Positions 42,517-49,976 of a stretch of DNA of 64,000 nt are shown one piece after another (the stretch's first letter is position 1; each line of letters starts with the position of its first letter). Source of the stretch: Chryseobacterium sp. KLBC 52 (GTDB taxonomy: Bacteria > Bacteroidota > Bacteroidia > Flavobacteriales > Weeksellaceae). The DNA is taken from positions 124,001-188,000 of the forward strand of contig NZ_QDFZ01000006.1 of assembly GCF_003347605.1 (NCBI RefSeq), given 5' to 3'. The position numbers were made by a program, and so were the translations under genes. The notes below the pieces were generated by a model. The model saw only the letters and a program-made list of their open reading frames with translations. It was not told the DNA's origin and did not search any database.

Positions 42517-43335
42517 ATGGAATTACAGCCGGAGTATAACGAGTACAGAATTTCAGTTCCACAGGAATTTGAAAGTGTATTTACTCATTTCTATTTTGCT
42601 GAAAATACTTCTGAAACCTCCATTACCAAAACGCTTTTACCTACTTATCAGATGATTCTGTTATTTTGTTTTGGAGAAAACGCGACGATGTCCACCCGTG
42701 AAAAGACAATGATACATGTTGATAAATGTATGAACTTCGGACCTGTAAGACAAGCCTTTGAATATACACTTCCTGTTGGCTGCTCTATTCTGGTTGCTAA
42801 TTTCAAAGATGATGCATTTTTCAGATTTTTTGGAAAAATATCCATTGAACAATTGGTAAGACATCCGGATGAATTGCTGGAAGACAATTGTTTTACAGAA
42901 CTTTGGCATCAGCTTACCCGATTAAACTCAACCGCAGAACAGGTAAATCACATTCTTGAATTCTGTAAACCATATCTGCAGGATCGGGATATCACCAGCC
43001 AGCTTTTGAGCAATTTTGAAAACGATCTTTTAAATCCGGTGAAAGTCATTGCAGAGCAAACCCATCAGACGGAAAGAAACATCCAGCGAAAGCAGAAAGA
43101 ACAGTTCGGATATTCCTTAAAAGAGCTAACCCGTTACAACCGCTTTTTAAAAGCAATACAACTCATCGAAAAAGAAACTGAAAAACAAAATCAGGTCAAA
43201 TGGTTTACCATCATCGATGAATGTGGTTACTATGATCAGAGCCAGCTCATCCATGATTTCAAGCATTTTATCAACATTTCTCCCGCTCAGTATTTAAAAT
43301 TCCAACAGGAGATCTGTAATCCAAAATCGAAATAG
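42517..43335 (+). CDS. AraC-family transcriptional regulator
   Basis: A 272-residue AraC-type regulator with an N-terminal beta-rich domain (PTYQMILLFCFG, residues about 40-110) and a C-terminal DNA-binding domain whose HTH is recognisable as VIAEQTHQTERNIQRKQKEQFGY and CGYYDQSQLIHDFKHFINISPAQYL, given here in parts. It follows the GNAT gene by 11 bases, probably one operon. It may act on the oxidoreductase gene at 43411. Confidence 0.87.
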   Translation: MELQPEYNEYRISVPQEFESVFTHFYFAENTSETSITKTLLPTYQMILLFCFGENATMSTREKTMIHVDKCMNFGPVRQAFEYTLPVGCSILVANFKDDAFFRFFGKISIEQLVRHPDELLEDNCFTELWHQLTRLNSTAEQVNHILEFCKPYLQDRDITSQLLSNFENDLLNPVKVIAEQTHQTERNIQRKQKEQFGYSLKELTRYNRFLKAIQLIEKETEKQNQVKWFTIIDECGYYDQSQLIHDFKHFINISPAQYLKFQQEICNPKSK

Positions 43336-43376
43336 TCCGTTTCGTTTTCTTACAATTTTTGAAAAGCAGGTCACAC

Positions 43377-43384
43377 TACATTTG
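43377..43384 (+). promoter_or_regulatory. -7 box TACATTTG of the oxidoreductase gene
   Basis: TACATTTG, 26 bases before the ATG at 43411. Confidence 0.6.
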
Positions 43385-43410
43385 TCTCATTAATCTTAAC
43401 AATCAAAACA

Positions 43411-43998
43411 ATGAGACATTTAATCATTTACGCGCATCCTAATGAAAACAGCTTAAATCATCATCTTTTAAACACTGTTGTTGAAACCCTTCAATCCCGT
43501 AACGAGGAGATTATTGTGAGGGATCTTTACAACATCGGTTTCGATCCTGTACTTTCTTTGGAAGATATGCAGGGACAGCGTATGGGAACAATATCAGATG
43601 ATGTAAAAACGGAACAGGAACATATTGTATGGGCAGAGCAGATTACTTTTATCTACCCTATCTGGTGGACAGGTCTTCCCGCGATGATGAAAGGATATAT
43701 AGACCGTGTGTTCAGTTATGGTTTTGCTTACCGTTATGACCAGGGCATACAGAAAGGGCTTCTGAAAGGTAAAAAGACTTTAATTATCAATACCCATGGA
43801 AAATCTCATGAAGAATATGAAAAAACAGGGATGGATAAAGCCCTTACCCTAACTTCGGATCATGGTATTTTCATCTACTCCGGACTGGAAATTATCAGAC
43901 ATTTATTTTTTGATAAAGCAGATAAAGCTTCTCCCGAAAATCTGGAAAACTGGAAAGAGCAGATTAGAAATCTATACTCTGATTATGTATTAAATTAG
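43411..43998 (+). CDS. NAD(P)H-dependent flavodoxin-like oxidoreductase
   Basis: A 195-residue flavodoxin-fold quinone reductase-like enzyme: YAHPNENSLNHHLLNTVVE at the N-terminus for FMN phosphate, and FIYPIWWTGLPAMMKGYIDRVF (in part, PIWWTGLPAMMKGYIDR) as the NQO1/KefF-type core. Probably reduces quinones or related electrophiles using NAD(P)H. It stands directly after an AraC regulator. Confidence 0.9.
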   Translation: MRHLIIYAHPNENSLNHHLLNTVVETLQSRNEEIIVRDLYNIGFDPVLSLEDMQGQRMGTISDDVKTEQEHIVWAEQITFIYPIWWTGLPAMMKGYIDRVFSYGFAYRYDQGIQKGLLKGKKTLIINTHGKSHEEYEKTGMDKALTLTSDHGIFIYSGLEIIRHLFFDKADKASPENLENWKEQIRNLYSDYVLN

Positions 43999-44138
43999 GT
44001 GGTTATATACAATTTTATACCGTTGTCATTCTGACGAAGGAAGAATCTCATGTAAAGCTTAGATTCTTCATTACATTAAGAGTGACAGAGTCATCATAAT
44101 TTAATATCATGATTAGTGTAAAATTGTATATAATTACC
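43998..44138. repeat. 23-bp inverted repeat arms enclosing a GTCATTCTGA repeat copy
   Basis: GGTGGTTATATACAATTTTA (43998 onward, 23 bases) is matched, inverted, at 44116-44138 with about 20 of 23 pairs. Between the arms lies a copy of the GTCATTCTGA element (44025-44086). Confidence 0.6.
44025..44086. repeat. GTCATTCTGA-bounded repeat, second copy
   Basis: GTCATTCTGACGAAGGAAGA followed by ATCTCA, then AGATTCTTCATTACATTAAG and AGTGAC: the same order as in the element at 47079-47148, with a degraded right end. Confidence 0.7.
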
Positions 44139-44159
44139 TTAAATTATTAATTTTTTTCC

Positions 44160-44291
44160 ATGAAACCGCAAACTGAAAACCGGAAGATCCTCCCTGTTTT
44201 TCGGACTTCTTATAAAATAACTAAGAAAATAATAAAATACTGTTTTTACATCTTTATCCTGTATTTTATTTTTAAGGGATTTATGGCATGA
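44160..44291 (+). CDS. 43-residue small membrane protein candidate
   Basis: ATG at 44160: a basic N-terminus (MKPQTENRKILPVFRTSYK) and a single strongly hydrophobic helix (KYCFYIFILYFIFKGF), then stop at 44289-44291. Composition is far from random AT-rich sequence. There is no obvious promoter box, and no family is recognised. Moderate support only. Confidence 0.45.
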   Translation: MKPQTENRKILPVFRTSYKITKKIIKYCFYIFILYFIFKGFMA

Positions 44292-44336
44292 AATTAGCTT
44301 CAAAAACCGCAAGTAAAATTGTTTTGAACCATTATT

Positions 44337-44421
44337 TTAAGCCATTAAGATTGATGGATGGTTAAGTTTTTCTTTTAAAACAAATCTTGTTATAACCCTA
44401 CAATGCGTCTTAATGGTTTAA
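44337..44421. repeat. TTAAGCCATTAAGA inverted repeat
   Basis: TTAAGCCATTAAGA (44337-44350) pairs with TCTTAATGGTTTAA (44408-44421) with one G-U. No gene is seen between the arms. A related ACCATTAAGAAGTTTTAAG stretch occurs at about 55374. Confidence 0.55.
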
Positions 44422-44424
44422 ATA

Positions 44425-44454
44425 TTGGATCTTCAGGGAATCCCTGTATATTTA
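44425..44454 (+). promoter_or_regulatory. candidate promoter of the tyrS leader transcript
   Basis: TTG (44425-44427), 19 bases, TATATTTA (44447-44454). The spacing is ideal; the -7 box has A in place of the final G. Start would fall at about 44458-44461, just before the small ORF. Confidence 0.45.
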
Positions 44455-44461
44455 CCCCACA

Positions 44462-44560
44462 ATGAAACATCTGAACAGTATATTACGTCTTCCATTCTTC
44501 AGTGAATATTATGCACCGAGCTATCGTTCGGGAAGACTTTCTATATCTGTAATCCAATAA
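44462..44560 (+). CDS. candidate tyrosine-rich leader peptide of tyrS
   Basis: A 32-codon ORF begins near the predicted transcription start and ends 21 bases before a strong terminator upstream of tyrS. It contains Phe-Phe followed by SEYYAPSY, so three Tyr codons (all TAT) within six codons. Complementary stretches GTCTTCC (44487-44493) and GGAAGAC (44531-44537) enclose the Tyr codons. The order promoter, Tyr-rich ORF, terminator, tyrS is what an amino-acid attenuator would show. Not known to me as a described leader; translation is unproven. Confidence 0.5.
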   Translation: MKHLNSILRLPFFSEYYAPSYRSGRLSISVIQ

Positions 44561-44581
44561 AATAATCTAACGTGTATATAG

Positions 44582-44612
44582 AGCCCGGACAGTACCTGTC
44601 CGGGCTTTTTTC
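44582..44612 (+). terminator. strong terminator/attenuator before tyrS
   Basis: AGCCCGGACAG (44582-44592) pairs perfectly with CTGTCCGGGCT (44596-44606), then TTTTTT. It ends 18 bases before the tyrS ATG. No other TAnnTTTG box lies between it and tyrS. Confidence 0.85.
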
Positions 44613-44630
44613 ATTTTAAAACTATTCAAC

Positions 44631-45830
44631 ATGATTCATCCATTACAAGAAAATGTGGCTATCATCCTGCCGGAAAACGGCCTGAAAGAAAAACTGGCCC
44701 AAGCCGAAAAGGAAAACAGAAAACTTTCCATCAAACTGGGATTTGATCCCACCGCTCCGGATCTGCATCTGGGCCATGCAGTGGTCTTAAAAAAACTGAA
44801 ACAGTTTCAGGATCTGGGCCATCAGATCATTATTGTTGTAGGAAGCTTTACGGCAAGAATTGGCGATCCCACCGGAAAAAATAAAGCCAGAAAACCTTTA
44901 AGTGCTGAAGATGTTCAGCATAATGCCCAGACTTATATCAATCAGCTTTCCAAGGTAATTGATGTAGAGAAGACGAAGATTGTTTTCAATTCCGACTGGC
45001 TGGATGCTCTTGATTTTTCTCAGGTCATCCAACTGCTTTCAAAAGTGACCGTGGCTCAATTGATGCACCGGAATGATTTTAATAAAAGATTCACAGAAAA
45101 TACGCCTATTGCCATGCATGAACTGGTTTACCCGATTCTTCAGGGTTTTGATTCTGTAAAAATAGCATGTGATATTGAAATGGGTGGTACGGATCAGCTC
45201 TTCAACTGTACCATGGGAAGGCAGCTTCAGGAAGTACATCAAATGCCTGCTCAGATTGTCATGTGTATGCCATTGCTGAGAGGGCTTGACGGAAAGGAAA
45301 AAATGAGCAAATCTCTAAACAATATTATTGGATTGACGGACGAACCCAATGAAATGTTTGGGAAAACTATGTCTATTCCGGATGCTTTGATTGAAGAATT
45401 TATCAACCTGACTACAGATTTTTCTATTGAAGAAAAAACAGCACTTTTTTCCAGAATACAAGAAGGGGAAAATCCAATGAATATTAAGAAACTGATTGCC
45501 AAGAATATTATCAGCCAATACCACGATCCTGCTTCAGCGGAAAATGCAGAACAGTTTTTTATCAACCAGTTTCAGAATAAAAATTTTGAAGAGAAAGTGT
45601 ATGAACCTGTGGCTATCGGTTCATTGAAAAGTATAGAGAACAGAATTTCCCTCGTTGAACTGTGTCATCAACTTAAAAATGACCTCAGCAAATCGGCCAT
45701 CCGGAGATTAATTGAGAATGGAGGCGTTCAGATCAATACAATCAAAATAACGGACTCAAATGAAGAAATGGAACTGATCCCTCAAACGAAAATAAAAATC
45801 GGGAGAAGGGGATTTTTTGAGCTGGTGTAA
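44631..45830 (+). CDS. tyrS: tyrosine--tRNA ligase, KMSKS type
   Basis: Class Ic aminoacyl-tRNA synthetase charging tRNA-Tyr. In 399 residues it has HLGH (46-49, HIGH motif), the tyrosine pocket segment MGGTDQLFN, KMSKS at 224-228 and a C-terminal S4 RNA-binding domain (about 335-399, SKSAIRRLIENGGVQIN). This KMSKS-bearing, shorter form is the TyrZ-like branch, unlike the about 420-430-residue TyrS with HIGN/KFGKS-type motifs common in bacteria. It could be the only TyrRS or a second one. Preceded by a leader ORF and terminator. Confidence 0.92.
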   Translation: MIHPLQENVAIILPENGLKEKLAQAEKENRKLSIKLGFDPTAPDLHLGHAVVLKKLKQFQDLGHQIIIVVGSFTARIGDPTGKNKARKPLSAEDVQHNAQTYINQLSKVIDVEKTKIVFNSDWLDALDFSQVIQLLSKVTVAQLMHRNDFNKRFTENTPIAMHELVYPILQGFDSVKIACDIEMGGTDQLFNCTMGRQLQEVHQMPAQIVMCMPLLRGLDGKEKMSKSLNNIIGLTDEPNEMFGKTMSIPDALIEEFINLTTDFSIEEKTALFSRIQEGENPMNIKKLIAKNIISQYHDPASAENAEQFFINQFQNKNFEEKVYEPVAIGSLKSIENRISLVELCHQLKNDLSKSAIRRLIENGGVQINTIKITDSNEEMELIPQTKIKIGRRGFFELV

Positions 45831-45997
45831 GGCAGGAAGATGGAGGATGGAAGTTTTGTTAGGCAATGAACTTATGAAGCTTTTTAATTGAGATATTTTT
45901 AAAAATATTCATTGATTTAAAAACACAGAAGTTATTTATAAAACAAAAAGTCACTTCCAGCTTTCTTCCTCCCGCTTCCATCTTCCATCTCTCAGCT
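45831..45997. repeat. GGAAG-rich inverted repeat after tyrS
   Basis: GGCAGGAAGATGGAGGATGG (45831 onward) is complementary to CTTCCTCCCGCTTCCATCTT-type sequence at about 45964-45997. Resembles the arms at 12572-12634 and 23646-23790. Confidence 0.5.
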
Positions 45998-46034
45998 TAT
46001 TTCAATATCTTCGTCCTGTTAAAAACTATTTCCA

Positions 46035-46556
46035 ATGAGCTACATCATGGTTGACATAGAGTCGGACGGCCCGATTCCCGGGGATTTTTCTATGGTCTGT
46101 TTCGGAGCAGTCCTCGTGAATGAGGAACTGGACACTACTTTTTATGGAAAATTAAAGCCTGTTTCTGAGAAGTTCAATCCTGATGCATTAGCTGTTTCAG
46201 GCTTCAGTAGAGAAGAAACAATGAGTTTTGACGATCCTGAAACCGTAATGCTGGCCTTTGAAGACTGGATTAAAACCCATTCCAAAGGCAGACCCATATT
46301 TATCAGTGATAATAACGGTTTCGACTGGATGTTTATCTGCTGGTATTTTCATCATTTTATCGGAAGGAATCCTTTTGGCTTTTCTTCCCGAAGACTTTCT
46401 GATCTGTACTGCGGACTGGAAAAAGATACTTTTGCCCAATGGAAGCATCTCCGCAAAACGGAACACACGCACAATCCGGTAGACGATGCCAGAGGAAATG
46501 CCGAAGTTTTATTGCACATGAAAGAAGAAATGGGACTAAAAATTGCATTAAAGTAA
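46035..46556 (+). CDS. DEDDh-type 3'-5' exonuclease
   Basis: A 173-residue DnaQ-superfamily exonuclease. The catalytic residues are visible as MVDIESDG (Asp7, Glu9), DNNGFDWMF (second Asp) and HNPVDDARGNAE (His and last Asp). Proteins of this kind with the DDARGNAE pattern are annotated as exoribonucleases; substrate is not certain. Preceded by TATCTTCG (46006-46013). Confidence 0.87.
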   Translation: MSYIMVDIESDGPIPGDFSMVCFGAVLVNEELDTTFYGKLKPVSEKFNPDALAVSGFSREETMSFDDPETVMLAFEDWIKTHSKGRPIFISDNNGFDWMFICWYFHHFIGRNPFGFSSRRLSDLYCGLEKDTFAQWKHLRKTEHTHNPVDDARGNAEVLLHMKEEMGLKIALK

Positions 46557-46574
46557 GAACTCTAATTTTTGAAT

Positions 46575-47015
46575 ATGAATCCTGATCTGCATTACAAACA
46601 AGCTGATGAAACTGACATTGATTTTCTTCTCAATCTCAGAATGAAAACCATGAATCCTCATTATGAAAGTTCCGGGCTTTCTACAGACAGAGAAACAACT
46701 CTTCAAAGAGTTTTGTATCAGTTTGAAAAAGCCAATATTATTTTTTTAAACGATCAGCCCATCGGACTGTTAAAAGTAGATAGAACGTTTACGAATATTG
46801 AGGTACTGCAGCTTCAGATTGACCCCAGTCAACAGGGCAAAGGGCTTGGAAAAAGGATTTTGTCTGATATTTTAGAAGAAGCGTCATTAGCTGGAAAAAC
46901 ACTATCATTAAGTGTTTTGAAAACAAATAAAGCACAACATCTTTATCAAAGTCTTGGATTCAGAATTGTAGATGAGGATCAGTATTCTTATTTTATGGAA
47001 ACGGAAAAACAGTAA
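46575..47015 (+). CDS. GNAT-family N-acetyltransferase
   Basis: A 146-residue acetyltransferase with the acetyl-CoA binding motif LQIDPSQQGKGLGKRILSDIL (in part, QQGKGLGKRILSD; about residues 83-103) and the C-terminal NKAQHLYQSLGFRIV. An upstream TTG at 46569 gives two more residues; the ATG at 46575 is used. Immediately downstream of the exonuclease gene, perhaps co-transcribed. Substrate unknown. Confidence 0.87.
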   Translation: MNPDLHYKQADETDIDFLLNLRMKTMNPHYESSGLSTDRETTLQRVLYQFEKANIIFLNDQPIGLLKVDRTFTNIEVLQLQIDPSQQGKGLGKRILSDILEEASLAGKTLSLSVLKTNKAQHLYQSLGFRIVDEDQYSYFMETEKQ

Positions 47016-47078
47016 ATGATTTTTTAAATTTTCGCTAATGCCGTTGAATGTTTCCTTTGATCAAATAATTTGACTTTT

Positions 47079-47148
47079 GTCATTCTGACGAAGGAAGAAT
47101 CTCAGCCATATGAGATTCTTCATTACATTTCATTCCATTCAGAATGAC
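47079..47148. repeat. complete GTCATTCTGA-bounded repeat element
   Basis: Ends are GTCATTCTGA (47079-47088) and TCAGAATGAC (47139-47148), a perfect 10-bp terminal inverted repeat. Inside, GAATCTCA (47097-47104) is complementary to TGAGATTC (47111-47118). The element is 70 bases long and lies between convergent gene ends. Related copies at 44025-44086 and 25271-25308. Confidence 0.8.
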
Positions 47149-47182
47149 ACTACGCAAACAAGCCTTGATTATCCGTTAATCT

Positions 47183-48694
47183 TTACTGATTCGCCATAGT
47201 TACGTAGATTAGTCTTCCGCCTTCTTCTGAGGAAAGCAGGATTTTTTTACCATCCGTGAGTTCTACCATAGAACCTGGTGGAATTTCTTTTTGTTCTGTG
47301 ACATCCTTCATACCGGATAATCCCTGATTCACAAGAACCCATTTTCCCTGATGGAATGTAAAATATCCCACAGGCATTTTATCCTGCATCGTCAGATTTT
47401 CGTTTCGTATTACTTTTCGGGAAACATGCCATTTGAACAGATACTGATTATGATACACCATTAATCTATGGTTTTCCGGTTTCCATACCCCATCATCAAA
47501 CCTGAAATACAGATCTAATACCGGCAGTGTTCCCTGATGAGGTGTTCCGCAGAACGGGCATTTTGGATTGCTGGAATTATCAAAAACATACCATTTTTCG
47601 GTACAATTGGAATTCTGGCAAGGTTGTATCAGATCTACGGTTTTCAACAAGGCAGCTTCCCATTCGTTAGCGGTGGGACGTCTGATAGGATCATGCAATC
47701 CGTCAATGAATGTCTTTCGGAACAATTCTGAAATATATGGACCTGTAACGGTATACGGAATCTTTTGAGGGTCTCCCCAGAATGCATCCCATTTTCTAAG
47801 ATGATCGGACTTTACATGGTTGGAATTATTTTCCGGATGTTCTACAAACATGGCTTTTTCTCCCATTGATAAAATTTCGTCCTGTTCAGAATCCAGATCC
47901 CAGATTTTTCCTCCACGCAGCGGATGCCTTCTCAACAGATACATATAAATCAGAACGGCAAGAGCATGCAGATCTGTTTTTTGATTGGGTAAATATCTGT
48001 CCGGATCCTGAAGTTTCAAATGTTGGGTTTTCAACACTTCGGGCGCAATGAAGTCGGCAGTTCCTATCACTTCCGGTGGAAAAAGTTTGGGAACCACAAG
48101 ACCGTCAATATCGATGATACAAGCAGATTTTGTAACGGGATCTACCAAAATATTGTTATAAGACAAATCTGAGTGTGCCAACCCCATCTGATGCAGTTTT
48201 TTCACACCTCTGCTGATATTGACTGCAATCTGGAAATAGCTCAGCCAATCTCCCAATTCTGACTGATCCAGTCTCAACGGATACTGCTGATTCCTGAACA
48301 TGGGAGCGGTAAACCACTTCCCCACTTTATCCTGTCCCTGGATATTATCTGAACCGATATATCCCTTTGCAAAATAAAATTTTTGGTGATACACAGGAAC
48401 TACAATTCCTGTGAGCTTGTTTCTTTCAACAATATCATAAGGCCATCTGAATATTTCGTTCAGAAAGTAGTCTGAAGTATTTCCATTCTGTATACTTTGC
48501 AGATAAGTGGAAACAATCCTCATAATTCTTTCTTTCTGTCCTTCATCCAGCGGATTCCGGTAGAAAGCGACTACATAGTCTTTATCGGGCGAAAAATAAA
48601 CATCTTTCACTCCGCCCCGGATAGGATTTTCATCTACATATTCATAGGATTTGGCTGTGTCCAGAACAGAAACAACCTTAATGGTCTTTTTCAT
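47183..48694 (-). CDS. protein kinase of the Ter stress module
   Basis: A 503-residue protein: a kinase-like domain (about 30-345) with the catalytic loop HSDLSYNNILVD (174-185) and the metal-binding DIDG (195-198) in place of DFG, then a zinc-ribbon-like segment with Cys359, Cys364, Cys379 and Cys382, and a C-terminal beta-rich domain (about 390-503). This is the kinase of the TerY-kinase-phosphatase triad described for Ter systems. Last gene of the minus-strand ter operon; it starts 4 bases after the PP2C stop. Confidence 0.87.
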   Translation of the reverse strand: MKKTIKVVSVLDTAKSYEYVDENPIRGGVKDVYFSPDKDYVVAFYRNPLDEGQKERIMRIVSTYLQSIQNGNTSDYFLNEIFRWPYDIVERNKLTGIVVPVYHQKFYFAKGYIGSDNIQGQDKVGKWFTAPMFRNQQYPLRLDQSELGDWLSYFQIAVNISRGVKKLHQMGLAHSDLSYNNILVDPVTKSACIIDIDGLVVPKLFPPEVIGTADFIAPEVLKTQHLKLQDPDRYLPNQKTDLHALAVLIYMYLLRRHPLRGGKIWDLDSEQDEILSMGEKAMFVEHPENNSNHVKSDHLRKWDAFWGDPQKIPYTVTGPYISELFRKTFIDGLHDPIRRPTANEWEAALLKTVDLIQPCQNSNCTEKWYVFDNSSNPKCPFCGTPHQGTLPVLDLYFRFDDGVWKPENHRLMVYHNQYLFKWHVSRKVIRNENLTMQDKMPVGYFTFHQGKWVLVNQGLSGMKDVTEQKEIPPGSMVELTDGKKILLSSEEGGRLIYVTMANQ

Positions 48695-48698
48695 GGTA

Positions 48699-49976
48699 TT
48701 AATAGATTATGGCCAATGTACGGTCATCATGATTTCCTCTGCTCCAGAAATCGCTCCAGATGAGAAGTTCTTCATCAATTTTTTCATCGTTGATAAAATC
48801 TGCTTTCGTCCGGTCATCATTATTTCCGGCAAGGTCTTCAAAAAGTGCTTTCCAGCTTTCTGTATCTTCCAGTTTATTTTCTGTGGTAAACTTAGGATCA
48901 TAAATACCATCTGTCATCAGCACGAGATAAGAAAAATCTTGTACACGGGTGATCTGAAAACGGGAAGCCATTGTATCGTTGAAAATTTCTTTCATGGTGA
49001 TAAAACGAGTGCCACCGCCAAACTCTCCCACATCCATCCGGTTTAACAATTTTACTTCAGAAAAGTCTGTATTAATCAGATTGATCGGACAGTCTCCCAC
49101 TCCAAAGCTCAGAATAATATATCCGAAACTGAACTTTTTAAGCAAAGTAAAAATAAGTGTTGTATGCAGATCATTGATAGAAAGGGCATTTTCTGCCGCT
49201 GTTTTTTCTAATGTGTGATAAACATGTAAGACACTTTCCGATAAGATATTGATGATATCCTGCTTGGCTTTCAATTGTTCTTCATCAGAAAACTGATTGA
49301 TATATAAAACATTGATGTTATTTTCAATCTGGTCTAAAATCTCCTGTGAGTTAAAAAACTGGTTGATCGTTGTGGTTGCCAGTCTTGAACCTTCTCTGGC
49401 TGCCTTTGCTGAACCTGCTCCATCTGAAACAGAAATAATATTCCAACCTTCAGGAAGCGTATTTACTGCGAAATCATCTTCACGAAATTTGCCTTCATGC
49501 GCGTGAGAACGTCCTCTTTTGGAAGCTACAACAATTTTTTTGTCTGAAAAAGAACCTTTGTATGAGTCTTCTTCCGATTTATAAAAAGCAGCGTTTGTAT
49601 CACTTGGAATATTCTTCCATAAGTCTTTGGGATCTGCGTTGACGAAAAGCTGTATTTTCTTGGTTTCCGTCTGATTCTGATCGTGAATGTGATAAAACTG
49701 AACATCCAGATGATACATATTATTCGTTACCGGAATTCCTGAAATGGTATCATTTTCAAAAGTGAGTCCTGTTTCTTCCAGGTTTCCGATTTTCTGAATC
49801 TTAATATTGGGAAACTCTTCCATATCGAAACTGAACTCATAGAACTGTCTGGCACTGGCATTTTTCAACACCCAATGAACGTCTTTGAATTCTTCTTTTT
49901 CTTTAAAGATAAGATCTTGTTCCATAGTTTTCGGTTTGGATTCATCCCTTGATTTCCTGAAAAATTTCCCCATCAT
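48699..49976 (-). CDS. PP2C-family serine/threonine phosphatase of the Ter module
   Basis: A 425-residue protein with an N-terminal domain of about 135 residues (beta-rich, unrecognised) and a C-terminal PP2C domain (about 145-425). PP2C metal motifs are visible: SVSDGAGSA, GVGDCPIN, LMTDGIYD and NHDDRTLAIIY. It reverses phosphorylation set by the kinase encoded next. Its ATG overlaps the TerY2 stop by one base (TAATG). Confidence 0.9.
   Translation of the reverse strand: MMGKFFRKSRDESKPKTMEQDLIFKEKEEFKDVHWVLKNASARQFYEFSFDMEEFPNIKIQKIGNLEETGLTFENDTISGIPVTNNMYHLDVQFYHIHDQNQTETKKIQLFVNADPKDLWKNIPSDTNAAFYKSEEDSYKGSFSDKKIVVASKRGRSHAHEGKFREDDFAVNTLPEGWNIISVSDGAGSAKAAREGSRLATTTINQFFNSQEILDQIENNINVLYINQFSDEEQLKAKQDIINILSESVLHVYHTLEKTAAENALSINDLHTTLIFTLLKKFSFGYIILSFGVGDCPINLINTDFSEVKLLNRMDVGEFGGGTRFITMKEIFNDTMASRFQITRVQDFSYLVLMTDGIYDPKFTTENKLEDTESWKALFEDLAGNNDDRTKADFINDEKIDEELLIWSDFWSRGNHDDRTLAIIY

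Noticed and set aside
42131..42909. Several long antisense frames over the GNAT and AraC genes
   Set aside because: Shadows of conserved plus-strand genes.
44292..44631. T-box riboswitch before tyrS
   Set aside because: No T-box consensus (AGGGTGG-x-ACCGCG-like) or specifier-loop architecture is visible; a leader-peptide mechanism fits better.
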